Positions 35,389 through 47,648 are shown, numbered from the stretch's first letter. The stretch is 64,000 nt of DNA from Epiperipatus broadwayi (GCA_028023455.1 JAQFVV010012418.1:4025244-4089243), one strand, 5' to 3'. Numbers and translations are program-made. The notes: generated from the sequence alone by a model not told the origin.

Positions 35389-35760
35389 CTGAAATTTAAA
35401 TACAAAAGCAGATCTTATTAGCATCACATAACAGTCTTTAATTTCAGCAGTACTACCTGTGTAACAAATATAAAGCCTGAATTAAGAAGCACAGGTAAAG
35501 AATAACCTCTATAAGTAGCAAAGATATTAAATATATTGAAATTCAGAGTAATGTAAATAAGAAGCTCCAAACTAATTCAGCAAAGATCTTAATAGCTAAT
35601 AAAAACATTTTAAAATTATGTATACAAAATAAGATTACTATAATAATTATTTTAAACTTTGATATAAGGAATAGAAACTACTGCATGATGTTAGCTGAAA
35701 TTTAAATATACAAAAAAAAAAAACAGATCTTATCAATATCTCATAAAAAAGCTTTAAATA
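35389..35760. repeat. Direct repeat pair, ~300-bp spacing
   Basis: AGCTGAAATTTAAATA followed by CAGATCTTAT..GCATC/..ATATC and a TTTAA segment occurs at about 35389 and 35692. Moderately diverged; may be the ends of a longer old repeat. Confidence 0.5.
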
Positions 35761-37379
35761 AAGGTTTTAGTATCATAACAGTATTGTTATAAAAGTGAAA
35801 TAAAATCTAACAAAATAAATAAATATTTAATTTGGCTATAAAAATATATGTGTTCTTAAAATGTATAGGTTTGAGGCAAATTGACAATGTGAATAATTTC
35901 TATTGTTTATTATTTAGTATTTAGAACACTTTGGCACTGGAAAAAAAAAGATATGAAAGTGACTTTTGGAATTGTTCAATTAAGGCTAGAAATTGAAAAA
36001 TACATATATTTGTATTTATTAATTATACAATATATATATATTCTAACAAATGATTGTGAAATCTGAATAGTAAGAGATTTTATTCATTGCTGTGGATAGC
36101 AATTCGGTTTTCACAAACATGCAAAAATGTAATTGCTAATCATCTCTTAAAATAACAAACTTTGGAGAAGAATTGTAAAAATTTATTATAAAAACTCATT
36201 TACAATTGTCAGAAAATGAAAAGATTGGAAATATAACAATTCTTTTGTGCATATATTTTTGATTAGCATAATGATTTTAAATTATTGCAATAAAAACAAT
36301 AAGTAATTTTAGGATTTAAAAAACATAATAAAAACGATGAAAAAGAGAAAATTAGCTTCTGAATTGTTGAAAATGTATCTTGGATAAACAGGAAGGTAGA
36401 AGTTCTAAGAATTTGCAAAAGATAGTGTGAAAAGTCAAATTTAACAAATTAGTTCAGATCAGATTATAACATACTTTAGCAATCAGTCATCAAACCATAA
36501 CCTTCAACTTTAATTATTTAGAGAAACAAAGAAGTATTTCAGCAATGTTTGTTGGCTGTTCTTCATTGTAAACCCTGACTATTATATAACAAGAAAGCTA
36601 TCAAACAGGAAGGAAAGTATTTGTTAATATATTCTCATTACAATAATGAGAAATGATGTCTAACTAAGAGACACTAAACAATATTTCCAGTTATGTAGTA
36701 ACTAGAAGGGAAGGATAATCTGCCTATTAACCTTCTATGACAATGAATGGGTTAATCTGAGCCAGAAATAATTTACCTTATTTCCTGACCTGATTAATCA
36801 ACATTCAAGTCAAATCAAAGAGGACCTTATTGCATAAAGCAACTGAAATAAAAATAAGCATAATAAACCTTTAAAATCAAGGGAGATAACAAATCAAATG
36901 AAGAGCTACAAACAGTTTCCAATTCAAAAGATGCATACTTAAAAAGTTATATACCAATAAGAAATTATATATTTAAATTAAGAAGTCTTAGAATAAAAAA
37001 GCCAGATATTTATAAAATTATAAGTTTGTTTGGGTGATACATATTGATGCCGTTACATCACTTTCAAATAAAAGTGAAAAAAAAAAAATCTAAATAAAAT
37101 CTCCCTCTAGTAAAAATATGGACATAAAAAAAATTAATAAAATATTATTTAAATTAATATATATAATGCACAGATAGCAAACTAATTATTTAAAGTTGAA
37201 AATCTAAAAACAAGATTGTTTTAATATAAGAGAAAAAAAAGCTGTTAATTAGTTGAAGTTAAAAGTTATTTTTAATCTTAGAATGGAAATGATTTTCTAT
37301 AATGATGTAATAGCAAATAGACCCTTGGGCATAAAGTCAGATAAGAGATCAATTAAAAAATACTTGTGATAGAATTTTG
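35761..37379. other. AT-rich DNA, no gene seen
   Basis: No recognised feature. Confidence 0.4.
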
Positions 37380-37760
37380 AGTTCCCACTCTAAAAAAAGC
37401 TGGTCTATAACAATGGAAATGATCACACGGTCCACAGAGAAGAATCATTATCGCCAATAAGAATAGTGCCAAGTCAGACAAGGTCGATCCTGGAATTTGA
37501 TGATAAGAATTCAAAATGATATAAAAAGAAAACTTTTAAGTGGAGATTTAGATTTGGATTGCTCTTGCTGATTGCGTGTTATTGAAACATATTTAATAAG
37601 TGTATTGCGGATCTCCAAAATGTAGGTGTCACACAATAAATACATTTTCCTGCTGAGGTGGCCTCCAGAATTATGGTTCCCAGAAACTGGTCAGCAACAG
37701 ATTTGTCTAGGACATTATCAATATGGTATGGAAGGAACTGTGAACATAGTTGTGTGATAT
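37380..37760. other. Less AT-rich block, unrecognised
   Basis: Contains a TATA-like ATATAAAAAG near 37519-37528 and, about 100 bases later, ATAAATACATTTTCCTGCTG following GGTGTCACACA. The combination resembles promoter and polyadenylation parts of an LTR, but I found no second copy, no TG...CA boundaries and no primer-binding site. No coding frame. Confidence 0.25.
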
Positions 37761-39033
37761 ATTAAGGACCACAAAGACAGACTTAATAAACCTATAGCAT
37801 TGGAAAGTATGAACTTTTGCTTTAAATGAACTTTAATTGTATAATACAAACTTTTCCATGTAGTAATTTTAAACGTCACTTAATTTTTAAAATAAATCTT
37901 TTATCTAACTAAAATTTTAAATTTTATATTTTTTTATATATGTGTTTGATATCATTTCCATTCTTGTAAATTTAATTTAAATTAATTATTTAAAATAGGC
38001 ATAAATGGCTGTGTAGATTCATAAAATTATGTTAGTTTAAGGGTGTTAATTTTGGGCTAATTGTTTTGTAGTTAAATCGGTGCTGGTGGATAGATGTACA
38101 GATGTTTTATGTCAATGTAATCTGGGTAGACACATTGTATACTCGTTCCCTTGTGATACATTAGCATAGAGAGTATAAATCCACTTGAATCTATGGTCCA
38201 GAAGTATAGCCATCACATTGTCAATGATCATAGATGTATTTCTTATGCCATTGATTTTTTTATGCTCTGGTTGGGATAGTAAACTGGCAAAGACTGCTAT
38301 CCCCATTTATAGAGCATTTCATATATATTGTAACATTTTCCATCTTGCTAGGCCTCTATATGCAATAAATGCACGAGTTGATCAAGTTATGCAAAAAGAA
38401 GAAAGTTTCGTTCCTATTTCTAAAAAAGCATAACTATATTTCCTGATCAACTCGGCCTAGAATTGTTACAAGTACAACTGTGAGCTGAATCAGTTTTTAA
38501 TTTATAAATGAGGGCACCAGAGTCGCTTAGACTCACTGATTCTGCATCAAACATATCGTAACTCGTAAATTAAAACAAAATGTTTTTAAAATAATCGATA
38601 TTATTTTATACCCTAACTAGAATTATTTTTTTAGATATTATTATTCTGGGAGCTTATTAAACACATATTGGCAAAGGTAAATTATATTTCTAAATCTCAC
38701 TAAACTAATATTAATAAATTTAATAATAATCATTAATAACTATTATTAATAATGTACAAATGAAAAGTTGATATTAGAAATAAATATTTTTATTCTAACA
38801 AATTAAAATAGAGAAATTACTAATTAAATAAATTGGAGAGAAGACATGCACGTTAATCCGAACATGAATCAATTAATAAAAAAACAACAGTTTCGCAATT
38901 AAAAAGTTCTTGGGTAAACAAGAGTCTCTTGATCAATAAAATTAAAGTCTCTATCAGGATTATTTTAAGCTTATTTTTAAGAATGGTTTGCTGACAATTT
39001 AGTCACAATTGGGAATAATGAATCATAGCTTAC
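37761..39033. other. No gene recognised; overlapping short frames on both strands
   Basis: Frames at 38112-38306 (minus, 64 codons) and 38185-38433 (plus, 82 codons) overlap and have no motif I know. An imperfect inverted pair GAGTTGATCA...TTATGC (near 38375-38393) and GCATAAC...TGATCAACTC (near 38429-38453) lies at the end. The rest is AT-rich. Confidence 0.3.
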
Positions 39034-39331
39034 CTGTAAGTTTAGTGGGTTCACGAAGCTTGTAGATTACTGTGCATAGTTTTTTTTGTGTGGGAGAATG
39101 AGCTCGGCCATCGGTTAGAAGTTGATCTTGTAGTCTATTCTACTGGTCGGTCATGAAGGCTTTTCTGGTGTCCATCTTCAGGAACCATGTCAGCAGAAGT
39201 TTCAGTTCACTCCAAAATGCAGAATTATTTCAGCGTAGGGTGATACTGGATATATTCTTGTTATCCAGGACCAACAATAAGAAAAAACAGATGAAACAAG
39301 ACGTTGATCAAACTGGCCTCTTTCTTTTATA
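39034..39331 (-). promoter_or_regulatory. Candidate TATA promoter and first exon, minus strand
   Basis: On the minus strand: TATAAAAG (39331-39324), then about 270 bases of less AT-rich sequence, then a textbook 5' splice site CAG|GTAAGC (exon end 39034, intron from 39033). This is the geometry of a TATA-driven first exon with its donor. Short ATG frames inside are closed by stops, so the exon would be 5' untranslated or carry only upstream frames. The plus-strand frame at 39153-39413 is probably a shadow. An LTR reading in the same direction is an alternative. No acceptor or downstream exon could be assigned. Confidence 0.3.
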
Positions 39332-39431
39332 CTCTAGATCCAGTTTTCAGACTTCTGCACATACCTTTTATTTGTCAAAAATATACGTTGATAATCTTGT
39401 ACATTCTTTATAAAATTTATGTTACAAAGTC

Positions 39432-41016
39432 TTTATTTTTTTAGAATAATTCTGCCAGCTTTAATTAGCTAAAATATTTTTCTTTTAGCTTATCTTTTTA
39501 CTTTTGGAATTCTTTTAATTTATCTGGATTAGTAATCTGCATGTCTTTTGTTCTCTCCAATTTTAACTTTTATTTTTAATTACATAAAAAAAATATGAAC
39601 GACAATTTTAACTTTCATTGTACATTTTAAAAAAAATAAATTATACTAACCAGAAAAATCTATAAATGTTTTTCTTTTGAAAGATTGCTAAATTTACTTT
39701 TTTTTTCTTAGCTTTTAACTATCTTACTGAATGCCAATATATTTGTACCATATAAATAAATGGTACAATATATTAAAATGATTTCATTTTTTGTATCACC
39801 AATTGGTCAGTGCATCATTCCTGTCTGTTGGTGGAATTTATTAATGTTCATGGGAAAAATGCTAGTTTCTTTCCACCATGATTTGTTATTTTCTAATGAT
39901 ATCCTGTGACAGATGTAAATTCCTGTCTGCATGATTATGTTATGCTAACAATCTCATTTTGCATTGGTCACATCGGTATATCACTAAGCTAGTGTTGGTT
40001 TAAACATGAAATTTTAGCCTAAGGTTAAAAGGATTGAGTTAGTTATATGTGTTTTCTATGTAGTATATTTATGCTTAGTAAAATATTAAAATTGTATTAA
40101 ATCTTAAATGTACCCATCTGTGCATCTAATTTAAATTAAATATATTTAATTTAATCTTCAGATATTTATATTAATATGTGTGTGTGCATAATAAAGTGTT
40201 TTGAATTAATTTTGGCAGTAATTTATTTACATATATTTTTGTTAATAATATTTGGGAGATTCCACTGACTGTTATAATATATATATAACTTATTTTTATT
40301 AATCCCTATTTTTTTCCTCCATATTGGAATATGCAAGGATTAGTATTCTTGTTTTTTTTTTTTTTGTAGGAATAAATTAGAAATAATTTTGAATTTTTTT
40401 TTAAAGGTATTATTTAAGCTATAATATGAATGAATTTGAGTTATAAGTGAGTTATTACCATGAATATTAGATTGTGAATAATAATTTCATCTCCATTGGT
40501 AGACGGTAAAAAAATTATTTAAAAAATAAATTAACATTTAATAATATGTCAAAAATGTATTTGACATGTATTTTGTTGATATTGCACTTGTTATTTATTT
40601 TAATAAAAATGTTATTATTTAATTACTTTATGTAGTCTCATTTTTTTTTTCATCATCACATATATAAATATTTTTTCCACATGTTAATTAAATATGAATT
40701 CTTAGTACATGTGACATCAATCTCAGTGTCCATGTATTCTGCAAGTTAAAACATGAAGTTATAACAATAAAAACTGATCGATATATGCAAGATTTTGAAT
40801 TAAAGTTTGAAGAATATTCCTTCAGCAAAAGATGATATTCATTATCATGGTCTCTCCTGTTGGAAAATACAAATAAATAATGTCTTTCATCAATTATGTT
40901 TTTCCAGAACTTTGAAATTATTTATGTATCTGGAAATGTAACCAATACCCTGAAATAGTTTTTTGCTGAAAAGTCTGAATAATATAGTATACTGTATTTT
41001 TTATTTTTGCTTAATG
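39432..41016. other. AT-rich DNA, no gene seen
   Basis: TG and TA dinucleotide runs (near 40175-40190 and 40278-40289) and poly-T (40350-40365). Nothing else recognised. Confidence 0.4.
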
Positions 41017-41335
41017 AGTGCTGGTTCAGCATGAAATACATATATTGGAGATCATTTATCTTTTTCACATGTGTGTGGTCATAGGTATTAGTTGAAAAGC
41101 TGAAGAAAGCTTGATTCTGTGTTCAAATTCCCTATAATTACATCTAAATTACTAGTATATAAATTATAATTGTATTTAAATATTATATGCTGGTTCAGCA
41201 TGAAATACATTTATTGATCATTTATCTTTTCACATGTGTGTGGTCATGTGTATTGATTGGATAGTTGAAGGGAGCTTGACTCTGTATTCAAATTCCCTAT
41301 AATTACATCTAAATTCCAAGTATATAAATTATACT
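41017..41335 (+). repeat. Two tandem foldback-family units
   Basis: Units start at about 41017 and 41187 with (GTGC)TGGTTCAGCATGAAATACAT and continue through GATCATTTATCTTTTTCACATGTGTGTGGTCAT, a TTGAAGGGAGCTTGA-like segment and TTCAAATTCCCTATAATTACATCTAAATT. They share the core with the palindromes at 4.9, 14, 48 and 62 kb but lie here as direct repeats without the inverted arm. (Segments are cited as joined short blocks.). Confidence 0.7.
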
Positions 41336-41339
41336 TAGT

Positions 41340-42340
41340 ATTATATGAATATTGTAAAAAAAGTATTTTTATTTGGTAGTTTTCATTTTACACAATGCAT
41401 TTTGAAAATTTCACCAAAATATTTACTGTCTAGTATTGAAATACTTAGATTTCTGGTACAAACTAATTCCTTCAGTATTCAATACATGACTAAATTTTTG
41501 AATCTTTGGGGAGGGGGAATGGACATCTTACATGTTAGAAATTATAATACATTTTAAAGTTAATTTATTGATTGCAAAAATAGAAGGCAAAAACACAAAG
41601 TTTCTATTTGGTAAATCATCTAACAGCTTGAGTTTGCGATCAGTTCCATTGAAGTTTTTTTAAAATTTATAATAAATTATTTAAAAAAATTAAAATTTAT
41701 AATTCAGAGCAGAATGCTTTATAATTTGTTTTCATAATTTTTTTTAACACTATCTTTTCTTTTTATATTATTTTAAAATTTTTTTTTCTTTTAATAATAA
41801 TTTTTTTTTCTGCATTGATTGTAGTTGCACTGTTTAGCCAAATAAATGTTTTCTACAAAAGTTTATTTAATAATGGCAAGTTTTGTTGTTAAATCTTATT
41901 GAAAGACATTATAAAGTGAAAACAGATGAAAAAAATTAAAATAATAACAAAAAAAAAGATAACAGAAAACTATCACAGGTAAAAAAATAAATAAATAAAA
42001 TATTAGCCATGTTTGAAAATGCAGTTGATATAGTTCAGAAAATAGATACTCATTGAATTGCAGGAAAGAAAGTGGATATTTGAAGTAAAATTTCACCCGC
42101 CTTTTCACTGTTAAAAGTTATAATATTGTATTTTTGGTAAATTGATTCAGTAGTTGCACAAAAACAGCAGTTAGAAATAAATGAAGGTGAAGTGATGGCA
42201 ATCCTCATTATTAATTGAGAAAAAGTGTAATATATATATGGAAGCTCTTATTTTTTATACAATCCTATGTAAAAAAAATTTTCCCCATTCCATTAACTAT
42301 AAATGAAAAGCGTATACATGTGAGCAAATGCTTATCACCA
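41340..42340. other. AT-rich DNA, no gene seen
   Basis: Low-complexity A/T runs. Frames at 41345-41557 and 41896-42108 have no recognised motif. Confidence 0.4.
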
Positions 42341-42351
42341 TAGAGAGTTGA

Positions 42352-42447
42352 TTTTTTTTTTTTTAATATGTCAAATGTGTTGATGGGGCAGCGAACCCAG
42401 GCCAGCTGCTTGGAAGGCAGCTATCCTAACCACTAGGTCACCAACGC
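42352..42447 (-). repeat. tRNA-Gly-like SINE, family B, copy 2
   Basis: Best-preserved family B copy, on the minus strand. It is flanked by a perfect 11-bp target duplication TAGAGAGTTGA (42341-42351 and 42448-42458), with the poly-A tail appearing as poly-T at 42352-42364. The tRNA-like head reads, on the minus strand, GCGTTGGTGACCTAGTGGTT (acceptor and D arm), anticodon arm AGCTGC-CTTCCAA-GCAGCT with anticodon TCC, and T arm with GGGTTCGCTGCCC, then CATCAACACATTTGACATATT. Derivation from tRNA-Gly(UCC) is well supported. It is a retroposed SINE, not a tRNA gene, because of the 3' tail and target duplication. Confidence 0.93.
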
Positions 42448-42458
42448 TAGAGAGTTGA

Positions 42459-44142
42459 TTTTCTGCCATATTTTTTTTATATCAACAACATATGAATAAT
42501 TACTTTGGATAGCATTGGGCTAGTATTTTTTAAAATGGCTACCTCATTTATCAATCTGATTTCTTATTTCTATTTTTACCACATAATCTGACTGGTTTAA
42601 ACATATCTAGCCTTAGACATATTTTAAGAGTATCAATTATTTCAAATCAAAGCAATTTGTAATTTTAATTTGAAATTTTGAATAAATTGCCAGAAGCACA
42701 GTAAGTTTTACAATATATAGTTGCATCACACTCTACTGTTATTAAGAATATGATATCTAATAAAGACATACTAGTCATATGTAAATTTCGTGGCATTTTG
42801 CATGATTTTATCAACAATGAACCAAATCTTATATAGACATTATATTCTTTTCAAAATCACGTGCATATAATCTCACTTTTATTTATTCTTCTAAAGTATA
42901 AATATTTTTTTATTTTTATGACGAATTGCAAGAACATGATTTTCAAAATAATGTATGACTTCAGTATCTTACAAACAAAACCAATTTGTATATTAATGTT
43001 TCAAATTTTACCATTTGTATGTTTTTGAAAAATAGATTTACTCTGGTAAATTTTATTAATATTGGATGAATAATTTATAGTTTCACTTTCCATCAGTATT
43101 ATAAAAAAAAAAAAGAAGGACAATTAGGCCTTTCAGCTTTTTTATTTATTTAAAAGAGAAAAATAATTTAGATTTTTGATCTTTTACATTTCCAAATTAT
43201 TTTTAATGAAAGTGAAAACTATTATCCATCAAGGGAATTATAAATCAAATGAGTACTTGCTTGGGAGGTCAAGTGGTGTTCTGCACCAAAGCGACAGATT
43301 GATTTAGCTAAACTGCACAGGATAAAACAACTGTTTTTAATACCAACAATCTAAAGAGGTAATTTGAAGAAAAAATAGTATAATCATTATATATATAACT
43401 ACAACAACTTGTGATTAAAATGGGACTTTCTGATATTAAAATCAATTCAAGTTTATTATTTTTCTAGTTTTATTTTCTCACCTTCATACCAATTTGCTTA
43501 TATATTACAAGTAACTTAAAAAATAACACATGTTTAATTATTAGAGTTTTCAAATACAAATCAGAAATGTGAAAGTCTGAATAAAACATTTATGTTGATA
43601 AATTGATATATGGCACAGTTTGCAGTCATTATTTATAATGTTATTGTTTTTCTGAAGATCATTTAGAATTCAAAGCTTAGCATTAAAGTAAAAAAAAAAA
43701 AAGTTAGTGAAAGTTAATCCTTTCAGAGAGGGTGGGGAAAAAAAATCTGAGTCTGTGGAACAGATTTATAGTATTCTGACCACAATTTTGGTGATTAAAC
43801 ATTGTTTGATCTTCTGACCAATTGGCTCTAAGATAAGTAAGTAATGAAAGCAAACTTGTCTTTATTTTATTCAACTATTTATTATTTTTCTGTTTTATTT
43901 GTTTAGATTATATTTTGTCTTTACTTAAATTTTGTTATTCTAAGTTATTCGCCCAGTTTGTTTTTTGACAAAACTATTTTGTGCATGTGTACCATTATAT
44001 GTCAATATTTATGTCGGTATTTATATCAATTGACAATTGATTGCTTTTGAAACATATTAAGGCTTCGAGTTCACGTTATTGTATTTTATAATCATTTCTA
44101 TTTGAAAAATATATCAATATTTCTGTAAATCATTTGAATTGG
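42459..44142. other. AT-rich DNA, no gene seen
   Basis: No recognised feature; poly-A runs near 43104-43116 and 43691-43702. Confidence 0.4.
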
Positions 44143-44199
44143 CAGAGGTTTTAAACTATCTTTACAACCGGCACAGGTTTTAAACTGTCTTTACAACCA
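44143..44199. repeat. 29-bp unit repeated twice
   Basis: GGCAGAGGTTTTAAACTATC and GGCACAGGTTTTAAACTGTC, each followed by TTTACAACC, in direct succession. Confidence 0.85.
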
Positions 44200-44837
44200 T
44201 CTTTCTCACTTCTCCATCACTCTGTAATAACTATTCATTCTTGTAGAGAGTCTAACATCTGTGTATATATTGCTTAAAATGCTGTAGGTTTTAAAAAAAA
44301 TATTGACTTTTTAGTATTTTTTATTATTACTTGAGGATATTTATTATTTATATATTAAATTTATCTGCATTCGGAAGATTGTTTTTTATGACACTTCAAC
44401 TACATTAATAGAATTAGTAAAAAGGGCATTTTGAAATTTATATATAAAAAAAATCCCTTTGAAAGCCTGCTTAATTTTTTTTATTTTATTCTTTACTATA
44501 AATTTTTGATTTTAATGGGTAATTTATCTTTAGAAAAATAGTACTGACAATATTTAAAAGGTTTTTAATAATAATTAGCAATCTGACATTTTACGTTTTC
44601 AACATTTTCACAAATTCTCAGGATGTTTGCCGATTAAAATTATTCTTTTGCAAAGTCCCCCCCCCCCTCTTATAAATCTCATCTTTTTTTTTAATCTATG
44701 GGATTAAATTTTATTGGTTATTTTTTATCATTGGTTTTTAAAATTAACAAATGCATATATTTATATTACTTCTGAGTTTGCAGCTTAGTAATAACATACT
44801 GACTTTTCTGGTTGAAAGTTCTGATTCCATTCTGAAA
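44200..44837. other. AT-rich DNA with a C-homopolymer
   Basis: A run of about ten C residues near 44657-44667 is unusual in this composition. Nothing else recognised. Confidence 0.4.
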
Positions 44838-44942
44838 AAGCGATGGTGGTCGAGAAGTCAGAACAGCTGCCTTACAAGTAGTTGTTCCGGGTTAGCGGGT
44901 TCGCTTCCCGGCCGATGCTATGACACATGAGAAAAAAAAAGA
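44838..44942 (+). repeat. tRNA-derived SINE, family A, copy 3
   Basis: More diverged copy: TGGTCGAGAAGTC (A-box region), CTGCCTTACAAGTAGTTG in the anticodon region, GGGTTCGCTTCCC (B box, intact), GATGCTATGACACATGAG joint and poly-A. No clear target duplication. The altered anticodon arm shows that this head no longer folds as a tRNA. Confidence 0.85.
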
Positions 44943-45651
44943 AAACTCACGTAAAAATAACTCTAAAATGATTTGATTGATACCTGTATTCGTAAAATTT
45001 ATTTGATAGCGATAGATTAATAATTTTTAATCATTTTCAAATCTTTCAAAATCATTGAGTTGTGTAGGATGTTGCAAATGAACAAAACATCTTGAAACGA
45101 ACAAACAAACAAAAAAAGTGAATTATTTTAACTTCAAATTTTAATTTTTAATAAATCCTCACCCCGTCCCCAATTCATATTAATCCTTCTAAAGAAAATA
45201 GCAGTAAGATCATTGTGTCTCATAATATAGTGGAAAATACACCCATTTAATATTTTTATAACTTTAGGATTTGATTTTGGGTTTCATGAACCTCACAATT
45301 TCTCCAGCTTAGGATTTTTCTATCAGATAGGCGATCCAGCAAGTCATTCTGTATTTATTGATACATGTTAACAGTTTCAAATTTATCTAGGTTGGCCTAA
45401 TGAGTGATAATGTTTTAACTATTATAATATGATGTAGCATATAGTTTACTTTATCTTTTTTTAAAAATAAATACAAAATTTAACTTTATCTGTATTGGAT
45501 GGTATCAATCTTATAATTATGGTTAATTACCTATATTGTCTTATCTTTTAGTTAAAAATGCTAATTTAAAAAAAAACAAAAAAGCTTTAATAATTAAATT
45601 TAAAAGTGCAATATTTTTTTTTAAAAAAAACAACAGTAGGAAAAAATAGTA
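44943..45651. other. AT-rich DNA, no gene seen
   Basis: No recognised feature. Confidence 0.4.
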
Positions 45652-45653
45652 TA

Positions 45654-46633
45654 CACCTAGGTCTCATTTTATGCAGATTATTTTAATGCGATTTTGAAGT
45701 TATGTGATTCATGTTTCTTCTTAATATCTTTCATATTTCTCTATATTTATTAGATATCAAGAAATTTAAAGTATTAATAACTTATTTTGACTTGAAATAC
45801 TTTTTTTTTTTCAAAAATATAACGTTATATTAGCAACTAACATGAATATGACCTGAAGCTGTATTTAGAAACTTAGCTTCTATGTAAATAACCTATTTAT
45901 ACTAATGAGTAAATAATAATAGATTTATACTTACATATAAAAATATCGCAATAAATATTCAAAAAATTTAAACTTTTAAAATGTATTTTTTTTATATATT
46001 TAACAGAAATAAATAATCTTTTAGATTTTTAAAATAAAAAATAAAGATTTTATAAACTGAAAATAATCTTTCTAATGACAATCTATAATCTTTTTGTTTT
46101 GATTGCTATCTCATTTTTTTAATATAGAAACAGAAAACCATTAACACAACACAAGACTGAAAATGGCGCTAGTTGTACATCACATCACAAATAAAAATAA
46201 AGTGGCTAACAGGTTTCTCTGGGCATAATTGCTGAGATTCTTCATTTCATTTAAGGAGAAGCCACAATTCATCACATCACATCGAATCTGATTTCTTACC
46301 AATTTACAAATGAACGCTAGCAGTAATGATTAAAATATGTATGAAAAATGTAAAATTAAATACTGTTGTAAAGAAAAAAAAAGTAAAAAAAGTTTGTCTT
46401 GTATTAATTTTTTTCAAATATTTGAAATTTTTTATTAGTCATACTTTATTTGCTTATTTTTTTAACGTGAATTTTAAAGTAATTTTTTCTTGTTGCTTTG
46501 CTTTTATGTGAATTCTGAAAATTACAACACTTATCCCCCATTTTTCAAGGTAAATTAAGTCTATTTTTGTGTGATTTTTTTTAATGCGGGTTTTCTGTGG
46601 AACCTATCTACTGCATAAAATGAGACCCAGGTG
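45654..46633 (-). mobile_element. TIR element (TA target), copy 1, with nested LINE end
   Basis: Termini CACCTAGGTCTCATTTTATG (left) and ATAAAATGAGACCCAGGTG (right) are inverted and flanked by TA on both sides, as for Tc1/mariner-type insertion. The interior matches the copy at 48093-49102 in opposite orientation: GGTTTTCTGTGGAACCTATC next to one end, a conserved T/A-rich stretch read by short frames on both copies (46326-46511 and 48128-48331), AATTGGTAA.AAATCA and AACCATTAACA. No transposase motif is recognisable, so the superfamily is inferred only from the TA duplication and the ends. An ~80-bp LINE tail is nested at about 46189-46269. Confidence 0.85.
46189..46269 (+). mobile_element. 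LINE 3'-end fragment nested in TIR element
   Basis: AAAGTGGCTAACAGGTTTCT, then CTGGGCATAATTGCTGAGA, GGAGAAGCCACAATTC. The same sequence, in the minus orientation, ends the LINE fragment at 56815-57216. Here it is flanked by an 11-bp duplication CATCACATCAC (46178-46188 and 46270-46280) and absent from the sister TIR copy at 48.1-49.1 kb, which proves a separate insertion. It is an extreme 5' truncation. Confidence 0.8.
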
Positions 46634-46635
46634 TA

Positions 46636-47648
46636 TATTATTTTAAATTATTTAAATTTTTTAAAACATTGTAAATATTTATCATTTATCATTGTTGCTG
46701 GAATTTATCCAGATAGTTTTCAGTTACACATACTGTGACCACTAGGTGACACTGCAGAACCACTAAGAAGCCTGCGAGTGATAAATTTCTTTACAAAAGT
46801 GGCTGAAATCGATGGAAAATTAAAATCAAAATGTCTAAGGAAAGATATCAAAAGTAAAAAATCAAGTAAAAAATTTAGCAGCAAGTAAAAAATCAAGTGA
46901 AATAATACATAAATTTTAAAAAAGTACACACACACAGAAAATCAGTAAAAATACACTGCACCCAACACAAACATTATTTTATAGTTTTGTTTTTAGGGTT
47001 TGGAATATTGTTGTATAGAATTAATATTTATGCTTGACTTTAATAAGTATATATATTTATTAATAAATTATAATATTAGCACTGTTGTACTTCTTGAAGT
47101 TTTCAGATCTTATTGTTCAGTGACTTTAAGTTATGGGAATTTGTGCAATTTGTTCAAGTATTGATAGTACTTTTGGCAGAGACAAATTTTATGTCTTTCC
47201 AAGTGAATTCTATCATAGCTTGGTATGTATGATTTGATGCAATAGTAAATTGGTATTTTCTAGAGCTCAAGTTCTATGAATTCACAGCTCAATTCTATCA
47301 TTACTAGTGTTTGGATTCATGAGCAACAAACCAATTGATTATTTACTTAATTTAATTCTGCTATGTAGTGTTGACATTTACATAGTACATTCTCAAGAAA
47401 TTTCTCTTAACTCATTCTCCAGCTTGTTAGAATTTGTTTTTTTCTTGTTATAGATTTATTTATCTGACTTTTACAAATAAACAATTATAATGCTTTTAAT
47501 GGGAGCTTTAGGGTATAGTCAACTTGTTCTTATACAAGTATTTTCTTTTTTCTGTTATCTATTAGCAGATAAGTATTGATTTTGTCTTATATTTACTAGA
47601 TGTTTTATTATTTGAATACAAGTATAATGTATATACTGAACTTGAGAT
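46636..47648. other. AT-rich DNA, no gene seen
   Basis: No recognised gene. The minus frame at 46720-46935 has no motif. Confidence 0.4.

Noticed and set aside
38112-38433. Overlapping frames on both strands as a gene
   Set aside because: Neither has a recognisable domain or start context; mutual overlap suggests a chance open region.
46326-46511. 61-codon frame resembling the minus frame at 48128-48331
   Set aside because: The similarity is real but comes from the two copies of the TIR element; the peptides are low-complexity F/K/L translations and not a transposase.
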